A stretch of DNA of 64,000 bases from Deltaproteobacteria bacterium. GTDB lineage: Bacteria; Desulfobacterota; GWC2-55-46. The notes beneath the pieces were generated by a model. It made no database searches. It was not told the origin of the DNA and saw only the letters and a program-made list of their open reading frames with translations. This document shows, piece after piece, positions 1-6,234 of the stretch (positions within the stretch are counted from its first letter, which is position 1; each line of letters starts with the position of its first letter). The stretch spans positions 79,962 through 143,961 of the forward strand of contig JACPGB010000008.1 in the NCBI GenBank assembly GCA_016182655.1, in the 5' to 3' direction. The translations under genes and the position numbers were made by a program.

Positions 1-368
1 AGCTCGGTTAAGTCGCGCGAGTTGACGACGATCCCCGAGACCTCGCCGTCCTCGCCGATAAACGGGTAATAGACTACGTTCATGTACCTCCTGCCTGTAC
101 CCGCGAAGTCTATCCACGCCGAGAAGTTTACGACCTCTCCCGCCAGGGCGCTGTCGAGATAGCCCTTGATCCGGAGGAATATCTCCTCTCCGAGGAGGTC
201 CGCGACCGTTCTCCCGACGATCTCCTCCCGCTTTCTCCCGTGCGCGGCAAGATAGACGTCGTTCACCACCATATAGCGATAGTCCCTGCTTACAATCGAG
301 ATGTGGTCCGGGGCCGGTGCGATGAAACGCTGGAACTTCATGATAGTATCTACGCTCAGGATGTCCAT
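1..368 (-). CDS. PAS domain sensor protein, N-terminal part (cut by window edge)
   Basis: Reading the minus strand from ATG at 366-368 gives an open frame that runs off the left edge. About 122 residues are visible. A GGGGG tract 7 nt upstream can act as ribosome binding site. The sequence starts MDILSVDTIMKFQRF and continues with a PAS_4-like pattern: DHISIVSRDYRYMVVN, then an IVGRTVADLLGEE segment, then a strand ending GIVVNSRDLTE. That ending is the usual exit of a PAS domain into a helical linker. There is no signal peptide or membrane segment in the visible part, so this is probably a cytoplasmic sensor. The output domain (kinase, GGDEF or other) lies outside the window. PAS assignment is fairly sure; ligand and output are unknown. 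Confidence 0.7.
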   Translation of the reverse strand, partial: MDILSVDTIMKFQRFIAPAPDHISIVSRDYRYMVVNDVYLAAHGRKREEIVGRTVADLLGEEIFLRIKGYLDSALAGEVVNFSAWIDFAGTGRRYMNVVYYPFIGEDGEVSGIVVNSRDLTE

Positions 369-554
369 CGGAATTCCCCCGTTGTAATGGCGATCGGCTA
401 TAATGACCGCGGGTAAGACAACATACCATGTTTTATGGATTCAAGGTATTTTTTGAACCTCAAGGGAAGAGTCTATCGGATTTCGGCAGGGCGCGTCAAA
501 ACTGTTTAAATATTCCTTATTTTAGCCGAAAGATAAGGCAGGGGGCTTGTCGCC

Positions 555-1463
555 ATGCGCATGAGCGGAAGGTTCTGGATATACGGGGCGGCGCTTATAG
601 TCATCACGTGCTCGGTCGCGCTCTGGTCCGACTCGGTATTAAGGGGGACCGCGTTCAGGGACGCGCCTTACGTGCTCAAGTGGCCGACGGCCGATGGGCG
701 GGTCACCTCCATTGTCATAGAGGAAGACCCGCGCATGAAGGCGCGGCGCTTCAATGCGAGGATGGAGTACGCCTACCAGGTGAAGGACGAGCGGTTCTTC
801 GGAGAGGCGCCCCTTTCCCACATAGGTAAGACGCCTGAGGAGGTAATGGCGAATCTCCGGGCGTTCATCGAAGACGCCGACTCTCTTAAATGGAGCGAAC
901 GGTCGACACCATCGGGCCGGGTCCTCTACGCCTCTCCCCGAAAGACCGTAACGGTCCGCTACAACCCTGACGACCCGGCGCTCTCGGTCATCAAATGGGA
1001 GGGGCCGGGCGCGGGCGAGTCTTTTACGGCGGTTTTCCTTGCATTTCTCGCTGTGCCTGCCGTTATCGGCCTGTCCGTCCTCGTCTATTGGCGGCTCAAA
1101 GCGCCGCGCCCTCTTGCAAAAAGGTTCGCGAAAGGGCCGTTCCTCTACGGCAAGAACCGGCTTTCCTGGAAAGAGGACGCGGAGGAGCTCCTGGACGAGG
1201 GCAGGCATAAAGACGCGCTTCTTTGCTTCGAGAGGTCGCTTGATCTGAGCCCGAAAGAGGAGGAGGGCTCGCTTGCGTATTGCGAGAGCCTCCTCGGCAA
1301 GGGCAGGTGTTTATACGAGCTCAAGAGGCTCGAAGAGGCGCGCGCGGCGCTCAAGGAGGCGGCGGAAAAATTAAAGAAAATAAAGGACGAGGAGCTATTG
1401 AGCGAGGCCCTCTCGTGCCTGGAGCTCGCGGAGCAGGGGCTTAAGTCACCAAAAGAGGCGTAA
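555..1463 (+). CDS. DUF3592-like membrane protein with C-terminal TPR-like helices
   Basis: A 302-residue protein. The first membrane segment is at about residues 7-25 and a second at about 156-180, so residues 26-155 should be extracytoplasmic. That middle part has the layout of DUF3592 proteins: a strand-rich domain ending in VTVRYNPDDPALSV just before a hydrophobic helix. After the second segment the chain is helical, with two repeats (about 210-245 and 250-290: EELLDEGRHKDALLCFERSLDLSP and GRCLYELKRLEEARAALKEA) that look like TPR units. A GGGGG tract lies about 10 nt before ATG 555; ATG 561 is an alternative. It stands alone, with an inverted repeat following. Function unknown; the TPR-like end suggests a protein-interaction role. 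Confidence 0.6.
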   Translation: MRMSGRFWIYGAALIVITCSVALWSDSVLRGTAFRDAPYVLKWPTADGRVTSIVIEEDPRMKARRFNARMEYAYQVKDERFFGEAPLSHIGKTPEEVMANLRAFIEDADSLKWSERSTPSGRVLYASPRKTVTVRYNPDDPALSVIKWEGPGAGESFTAVFLAFLAVPAVIGLSVLVYWRLKAPRPLAKRFAKGPFLYGKNRLSWKEDAEELLDEGRHKDALLCFERSLDLSPKEEEGSLAYCESLLGKGRCLYELKRLEEARAALKEAAEKLKKIKDEELLSEALSCLELAEQGLKSPKEA

Positions 1464-1471
1464 AGTCGGGC

Positions 1472-1498
1472 GGGCCCCCTCTCTTGGAGAGGGAGCCC
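1472..1498. terminator. GC-rich hairpin between two convergent genes
   Basis: GGGCcCCCTCTC pairs with GAGAGGGaGCCC around a TTG loop. It sits between the + gene ending at 1463 and the - gene ending at 1510. Neither side has a strong T tract, so it may equally be a member of the CCTCCC-type palindromes seen elsewhere in the window. Confidence 0.4.
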
Positions 1499-1509
1499 GT
1501 AAAAAAATC

Positions 1510-2265
1510 TTAAGGCATGAACGTCCCGCCGTTCACATGGATATACTGCCCGGTCACGAACCTTGCCAGGTCTGATGCGAGGAACGTGACGGCCCCGGCG
1601 ATGTCGTCAGGCGAGCCGATGCGTTTCAAGGGCGTCGAGTTCGCGATGAAGTCGAACATCTCTTTCGGGAACCCTGCCGTCGCGTCCGTGGGGATGAGCC
1701 CCGGGCCTATGACGTTTACGGTAATGCCCATGGGCCCGAGCTCCTTTGCCATCACGCGCGCACCGCTGTCCATCGCGGCCTTTGCCGCGGCGTGGGTAAA
1801 GAAGTTCTCCGAAGCGCAGCGGGACAGGCCGCTCGAGATGTGGATTATCCTCCCGTGCTTCCTCTTGATCATGTCCCTGGCCGCGGCCTGGGTCGTGAAA
1901 AATATCCCCTTCATCTCGCCGGTCAGCTTCGCCTCGGCCTCTTCCCACGAGTGGTCCATGAACGGCTTCATCGGAAACCCTATCGCCGCGTTGTTTACGA
2001 GTATGTCCACTTTGCCGAACCGTTTTATCGTCTCGGCTATCATCGCGTCGACTTCGCCCTTGTCCGTGACATCGGCCTTTATCGCGAACGCATCGCCGCC
2101 GGAGCTTGCTATCCCTCCGGCGATTGCCTCGGCCAGGCCGGTCGACTTGAGGTAATTGACGGCCACCATCGCCCCTGCCCTCCCCAGCGCCTTCGCTATA
2201 GCCGCCCCTATGCCGCGGCTGCCTCCGGTGACGATCGCCGACTTGCCGTTGAGACCGAGTTCCAT
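1510..2265 (-). CDS. Short-chain dehydrogenase/reductase with atypical active site
   Basis: A 251-residue Rossmann-fold oxidoreductase of the FabG-like SDR family. It shows the NAD(P)-binding motif TGGSRGIG (residues 13-20), a NNAAIG motif near 91-96, and the C-terminal GVTFLASDLARFVTGQ..VNGG pattern typical of 3-oxoacyl-reductase relatives. The catalytic tetrad is unusual. The Ser is present (ISSG, about 144), but the Tyr of YxxxK is His (HAAAK, H158-K162), and the usual Asn position appears to be Glu (GEMKGIF). Start: ATG 2263-2265 has GGAGAGG 5 nt upstream; the in-frame GTG six bases earlier overlaps that site and is less likely. A monocistronic gene. Family is certain, substrate unknown, and standard FabG activity is doubtful because of the missing Tyr. 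Confidence 0.85.
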   Translation of the reverse strand: MELGLNGKSAIVTGGSRGIGAAIAKALGRAGAMVAVNYLKSTGLAEAIAGGIASSGGDAFAIKADVTDKGEVDAMIAETIKRFGKVDILVNNAAIGFPMKPFMDHSWEEAEAKLTGEMKGIFFTTQAAARDMIKRKHGRIIHISSGLSRCASENFFTHAAAKAAMDSGARVMAKELGPMGITVNVIGPGLIPTDATAGFPKEMFDFIANSTPLKRIGSPDDIAGAVTFLASDLARFVTGQYIHVNGGTFMP

Positions 2266-2429
2266 AAGCACCTCTCCAGTGGGATAGATTCACTCCAATA
2301 TAGTCCAAAATCATACGAATCTCAACTCCCGCGGCTCCGGAGACCCGCGCCATATTGAAACCGGGCGCTTTTGAGGTAGAATTATAGCAGGAAGTTGAAA
2401 ACGGTTTTCAACAAGAGGAGGTGATCTGA

Positions 2430-2684
2430 ATGAAGTACCTTCTTGAGACTCCGCACACCAAGGAAGAGTGTCTTAGGGAGCTGGACGGCCTGCTCGCAAA
2501 GGGGCCGGATGTCCTCGACAAGTTCTATTGGGGGTGCTCCAAGGGCGACCACACGGGCTATGCCCTCGTGGACGCAAAGAACGAATCCGACGCGAAGAAC
2601 CTCGTTCCCGAGTTCATACGCGGAAAGGCCAAGATAATCGAGTTGGCGAAATTCACGCCGGAGCAGATCAAGTCTTTCCATTAG
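2430..2684 (+). CDS. Small conserved protein of unknown function (84 aa)
   Basis: An 84-residue soluble protein starting MKYLLETPHTKEECLRELD and ending FTPEQIKSFH, preceded by a very strong ribosome binding site (AGGAGGTG, 8 nt before ATG). The pattern strand-helix-strand-(GDHTGYALVDA)-helix-strand fits a small ferredoxin-like or dimeric alpha/beta-barrel fold, but I cannot name the family with confidence. The strong Shine-Dalgarno and the following intrinsic terminator argue for a well-expressed single gene. No signal peptide, and one Cys only. The overlapping minus-strand open frame is a shadow. Confidence 0.75.
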   Translation: MKYLLETPHTKEECLRELDGLLAKGPDVLDKFYWGCSKGDHTGYALVDAKNESDAKNLVPEFIRGKAKIIELAKFTPEQIKSFH

Positions 2685-2707
2685 GGTTCAGTGCGCGCCC
2701 ATTCGCC

Positions 2708-2743
2708 AAAAAAGGGTTACGGCATCGCCGTAACCCTTTTTTT
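2708..2743 (+). terminator. Intrinsic terminator, GGGTTACGGC stem
   Basis: AAAGGGTTACGGC pairs with GCCGTAACCCTTT around ATC and is followed by TTTT, 23 nt after the 84-residue gene. The stem belongs to the same family as the hairpins at 16499, 24455, 26146, 26939, 28235 and 47098. Confidence 0.85.
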
Positions 2744-2810
2744 ACAAGCCGGCTTGCGAACAGGTTGCAAGGACGCAAAAACGAGCCCCTTCCAATATGA
2801 CGCTTATCGG

Positions 2811-3188
2811 TCAGAGCTTATTGATTATCGCCGACATGCCTGAAAGCGCTTCCAATCCGACGGTGTTAACGCCTTCCAGTTTTCCCCTGAAGTCGGACAC
2901 TATCTCCTTGGAGAACTTGCCCCACTGGGCCTCATTTACAAGATATATTTCGCCCTTAAAATGGAGATGGGGTACGGGGATCCCGGGGAACCCCTTCTTG
3001 CCTTTTGCGAGCGGAAGCTTTATCTTTGAGTTGTTCGCCGTAATCGCTATTTGCGTGCGGGCCAGGTTTTCCCTTTTTATGAAATTAGCCACGGACACCG
3101 CATGATTCACCCACAACTCCTTCCTTCCGCCGTTTTCCCAGCCCCGCAACAAGTCGAAACTTTTCCCGAAGCCATTCGTTAAGCCCAT
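2811..3188 (-). CDS. Partner protein of the radical SAM/SPASM enzyme (candidate substrate)
   Basis: A 125-residue soluble protein with no cysteine. ATG 3186-3188 is chosen because AAGGAGGG lies 6 nt upstream; the longer open frame upstream runs back into the maturase gene. It starts 13 nt after the maturase stop, so the two are co-transcribed. The N-terminal half resembles a basic, helical recognition or leader region (about residues 15-45). A conserved-looking core follows: GIPVPHLHFKGEIYLVNEAQ at about 68-87, then a helix and a small-residue C-terminal tail (ALSGMSAIINKL). I know no named family that matches. By context it is a candidate peptide substrate or an accessory factor of the maturase; the sequence does not decide which. 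At 125 residues it is long for a classical RiPP precursor. Confidence 0.6.
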   Translation of the reverse strand: MGLTNGFGKSFDLLRGWENGGRKELWVNHAVSVANFIKRENLARTQIAITANNSKIKLPLAKGKKGFPGIPVPHLHFKGEIYLVNEAQWGKFSKEIVSDFRGKLEGVNTVGLEALSGMSAIINKL

Positions 3189-3201
3189 CGAACCCTCCTT
3201 T

Positions 3202-4344
3202 TTATTGGTTTTTAGTACCCGCCTCAGCCCCTTCCATGCAACTGTTCGCGGCCGGCCTGCCTGAAAAATGCTCCATGAACGTAGCCGCGCCGACCTCCTG
3301 ATCAAGACGCTCGAAGGCCTTGAATGCGGCTGAAAGAAGCGCCTTTTCAGACGCGCACTGAAAAGGACTCACGCGGTTGTAAAAACCCGAGGAAAAATAA
3401 TTCGAGCACCCGCACCAGTTCATGCAATAGGGCCTGACGGTGCAGGAGAGGCATTCATGGTTCAATTCTCCTTTTGGGACGGTCCTGCAGGACATTAGCC
3501 CGGGATCGCAACCGTTGTCCAGGCTACCTATGGCGCCTTCGCCCGTATCGGGCCCGATAAGCCTTTCGCATGGGTATATCAGCCCTGAAGGGGAGATGGC
3601 GAACTCGCCTGTCCCCATGCTGCAACGCTCCTGGGGCTCGTAGCCGTTCCTCATTATTACCGCTATCTTGTCGTCGAGCGGTGAGATGTGGATGGGCCTG
3701 CCCTCGAGATAGCAATTCACATAGAAGTCAGCGACACCTCCGTAAGCCTCGGAGAGGGCCTGCGCGTCTTTCATGTCCCACCCCGCCGAGTAGTCGGGGT
3801 TGAAGTATATGCGCCTCAGTCCGAGACCGGCGAGGTATTTGACGACCTCGGGAAGCGACCTGAATGTCGCCGGTGTATAAACGGCGTTTACGACCACGGA
3901 AGGCAGCTCTTCAATGGCTCTCCTGATATTCCTCTCCACGACATGCGAGCTCGGCGAGCCGTCGCTGAAGCGCCTGTTCGCGTCCTGAAGACGGGGAGGG
4001 CCGTCGATGCTCAGGCAGAAGTTTATCTCCTCCTCTACGATGTACCTTGCTATCTCCCGGTCGAATATTGTGCCGTTGGTCGTGACGGTAAAACTTATCC
4101 CCTTGGGGTCGTACTTCGGGTGCTCCTTTATCATCGACACGATCTTTTTAAGGAGTCCGAATTCAAGCAGCGGCTCTCCGCCGAAAAACCCTATCGAGGC
4201 CTCTTCACCAGGCCTTTTTTTCCCGAAGATGAAATCAACCGCCTTGCGGGCGGTCTGGAGCGGCATGGTCTCATGCTTTTTTTTGATGTAGCAATAACCG
4301 CACCTGAGATTGCAGTCCTGCGTTATCGAAAGAGTGAATTTCAT
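3202..4344 (-). CDS. Radical SAM/SPASM maturase
   Basis: A 380-residue radical SAM enzyme. The 4Fe-4S/SAM motif CxxxCxxC is at C11, C15 and C18 (TQDCNLRCGYCY), only ten residues from the start as in peptide maturases of the anSME/PqqE class. GGEP-like SAM-binding residues follow (FFGGEPLLEFG), then TTNGTIFD. The C-terminal part has a cysteine-rich SPASM domain: CSMGTGEFAISPSGLIYPC, then ECLSCTVRPYC, NWCGC and a final FQC, enough to hold two further clusters. This architecture is found in enzymes that modify ribosomally made peptides or activate sulfatases. No sulfatase is nearby; the next gene on the same strand is the 125-residue partner. Which residue is modified cannot be told from sequence. 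Confidence 0.9.
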   Translation of the reverse strand: MKFTLSITQDCNLRCGYCYIKKKHETMPLQTARKAVDFIFGKKRPGEEASIGFFGGEPLLEFGLLKKIVSMIKEHPKYDPKGISFTVTTNGTIFDREIARYIVEEEINFCLSIDGPPRLQDANRRFSDGSPSSHVVERNIRRAIEELPSVVVNAVYTPATFRSLPEVVKYLAGLGLRRIYFNPDYSAGWDMKDAQALSEAYGGVADFYVNCYLEGRPIHISPLDDKIAVIMRNGYEPQERCSMGTGEFAISPSGLIYPCERLIGPDTGEGAIGSLDNGCDPGLMSCRTVPKGELNHECLSCTVRPYCMNWCGCSNYFSSGFYNRVSPFQCASEKALLSAAFKAFERLDQEVGAATFMEHFSGRPAANSCMEGAEAGTKNQ

Positions 4345-4474
4345 TTATTTACTCTATACCCTAATGGTTTTAATCCTTATATTCAAAAACAATAATTATG
4401 TCAATATATATTTACCATGCAAACCCTTTCATTTCGCAATATTCAGCATTCATTAAAAAATAGCGGTGGCAATG

Positions 4475-4502
4475 CAACCCTGCGATTATTTACGCAAGGT
4501 TG
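4475..4502. terminator. Hairpin downstream of the pilus operon
   Basis: CAACCCTGCG pairs 9/10 with CGCAAGGTTG around an 8-nt AT-rich loop, 62 nt past the last gene of the minus-strand pilus operon. There is no clean T tract, so it could be a transcript-end stabiliser or Rho-linked structure. Confidence 0.35.
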
Positions 4503-4563
4503 TCCCGCGCCTTCCGTTATTGGATTTTTTCCGGAGGGATGAGCTGGAGAAGGTATGGCTGAC

Positions 4564-5031
4564 TCAATCTATCGCGGCCCTGCCGCTCGTGGCGTTTACC
4601 GCGACCCTGTATTTGAGGGCGTTCTCGACATCCTTTACGCAGATGACCGCGGAGTCCGTAGACCCGTTCGTCTTGAACCTGACGGTGAGGTCAGCGGTCC
4701 CGTCGCAGGCCGACCCGCTCGACCACTTGACCTCGGTCGCGAGCTCTGTCCACGGATCGCCGGTCCATACCGTTGAACCGGAGGAACGGTTGCCGGTTGC
4801 GAGCCTGAACCTCCTGGCGTCGATATCGAACTCGACCCTGTGCTCGAGGTTTGTGGAAAGTGAAGAGTCCCTCGCGAGCCGGAAGGCCGCGACTACCCCC
4901 CAGGCGGCTTCCTTGTACAACGCGGACTGACGCCATGTATAGAACCTGGGGATGGCTATCGCGGAGACAGACGCGACTATCGCGAGCACGACGAGCGTCT
5001 CTAAAAGCGTATAACCCTTTTCACTTCTCAT
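4564..5031 (-). CDS. Type IV minor pilin, FimT/GspH-like
   Basis: A 155-residue pseudopilin. The class III signal is short: MRSEKG, cleavage before YTLLETLVVLAIV with Glu at +5 and an N-methylated aromatic at +1, then a hydrophobic helix to about residue 27. The C-terminal half is strand-rich with two Cys (SACDG and VICVK) that can form the disulfide of GspH/FimT heads, which in some species bind DNA. ATG 5029-5031 is chosen because the prepilin peptidase motif follows at once; the longer frame has no purpose. The start overlaps the preceding lipoprotein gene by 11 nt, so it is the last gene of the pilus operon. Role: minor pilin in initiation of pilus assembly. Confidence 0.85.
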   Translation of the reverse strand: MRSEKGYTLLETLVVLAIVASVSAIAIPRFYTWRQSALYKEAAWGVVAAFRLARDSSLSTNLEHRVEFDIDARRFRLATGNRSSGSTVWTGDPWTELATEVKWSSGSACDGTADLTVRFKTNGSTDSAVICVKDVENALKYRVAVNATSGRAAID

Positions 5032-5890
5032 CGTCCACCTTGAGCTCAAAGCGCTGGAAGGCCTCCCCGCCGTTGCCGTCGTCGGCCGAGAGCACGACCC
5101 CGAACGCGCCTTTCCGCCCCTTTGTATCCCATTCAAGCCTCCCCCCTTCCATCTTCATCCCCTCAGGGCCTTTTACGACGGAAAACTTCACCTCGTCCCC
5201 GTCATGGTCGGAGGCTTTGGGTGTGTAGATGAACAAGCCTGAAAAATCATCGGGCGGGACCGAGACGAACCTGGGTTGGGCGTTCATTGCGGCCCCGGCG
5301 TCCGTACGGAACTCACTTGACCCTTCACGGTCTGAAGATACTACCAGCACCGAGACGGCGTCACCCCTCTTGAAGTATCTTCCGTCAAGGGCCGCTCCGC
5401 TCTCTTCGTATACCCTCTCGTTGTTGACGTACCACTCATATTCGTACTCAATGGCATCATTGTCCGGGTCGCGCCCATCCGCCACGGCCTTTACACCCGT
5501 GGACTTGTTGAAGGGCTTCGGGCTCATGTCGATGGACCTGATCACCGGCGGAGAGTTGAGTAGTATCGATTCGGCCGAGGCCTCCCTTCCTCCAGAGGTC
5601 ACGACGACGCCGACCCTCTCTCCCTTCCTGAAGCCGGAGGTGTCGAGTACGTCGGCGGCGTTCTCCATCGCCTCTCCGTTCCGCTCCCAGCGGAAAGACG
5701 CTTCATTCCCTCCGGTTACGACGGCCCTGACGGCATCCCCGGCCCTCGGGGCCTCAGGGATGAGACTTACCGAGAACGCTCCGGTCTTCCCACGCTCCGT
5801 TGCGGAAGGGACCGGGGCGCGTCCGCACGCCTGCATCAAAAACGCCAGAAAGAGAATTGCTATGAATGATCTTTTCATATTTTTTCTCAC
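5021..5890 (-). CDS. Lipoprotein with Ig/cadherin-like repeats in the pilus operon
   Basis: About 289 residues. A positively charged start (MRKNMKRS), a hydrophobic stretch and a lipobox LMQAC (Cys22) mark it as an exported lipoprotein. The rest is built of beta-sandwich repeats: a first unit with FRWERNGEAM, a second with DPDNDAIEYEYEWYVNNERV, and a third (about 205-285) with the cadherin/Ig-like pattern ASDHDGDEVKFSVVKGPEGM...GRKGAFGVVLSADDGNGGEA. Such domains commonly bind calcium or serve as adhesive spacers. The GTG start overlaps the stop of the upstream gene (GTGA), favouring translational coupling; ATG at 5876-5878 is a possible alternative. It probably sits in the outer membrane or periplasm and helps pilus or PilY1 display; that is inference from position. 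Confidence 0.7.
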   Translation of the reverse strand: MRKNMKRSFIAILFLAFLMQACGRAPVPSATERGKTGAFSVSLIPEAPRAGDAVRAVVTGGNEASFRWERNGEAMENAADVLDTSGFRKGERVGVVVTSGGREASAESILLNSPPVIRSIDMSPKPFNKSTGVKAVADGRDPDNDAIEYEYEWYVNNERVYEESGAALDGRYFKRGDAVSVLVVSSDREGSSEFRTDAGAAMNAQPRFVSVPPDDFSGLFIYTPKASDHDGDEVKFSVVKGPEGMKMEGGRLEWDTKGRKGAFGVVLSADDGNGGEAFQRFELKVDDEK

Positions 5891-6234
5891 GGTATCTGCA
5901 TGTACTCGTATCTGTATCTTTCCTTGCCGCTTATGTACTTCGGGAGAAAGTATATTTTCTCGGCGTCTATCGACCCATCCTCACCCGGCGTGCCCTCGAC
6001 ATAGAGCCATTTGTACTCCGAGAGCCTGTACATGCTTGAGTCGTTGCCGCTCGAATCGAAGAACCTCGTCTCTGCCTTTATGTTGATCGTCTGTCTCTCG
6101 TTGAGGACTAACGAGGATGTCCCGTACGAGCTTATTATGCCCTGGATGAACCTCTCCTCTCCTTCCTCCCCCGCAAACACGGCGGACGCGGAAGCGATCA
6201 TCGCGACCATCATCATCGCAAGAAGCCTTTCCAT
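5887..6234 (-). CDS. Small exported protein following pilY1
   Basis: A 115-residue protein with a Sec signal (MERLLAMMMVAMIASASAVFAG, cleavage near residue 21). The mature part is about 94 residues, with an OB-like or small beta-barrel pattern: FIQGIISSYGTSSLVLNERQ, then INIKAETRFFDSSG, then KWLYVEGTPGEDGSIDAEKIYFL. This resembles the DUF5666-type fold that tunes a value such as an RNA or sugar ligand, but the match is by eye only. It starts at the stop codon of pilY1 (ATGA overlap) and its own stop overlaps the next start, so it is translated as part of the minor-pilin operon. Function unknown. Confidence 0.7.
   Translation of the reverse strand: MERLLAMMMVAMIASASAVFAGEEGEERFIQGIISSYGTSSLVLNERQTINIKAETRFFDSSGNDSSMYRLSEYKWLYVEGTPGEDGSIDAEKIYFLPKYISGKERYRYEYMQIP

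Noticed and set aside
2382..2681. 99-codon minus-strand frame opposite the 84-residue gene
   Set aside because: The plus-strand gene has an excellent ribosome site and terminator; the antisense frame has neither.
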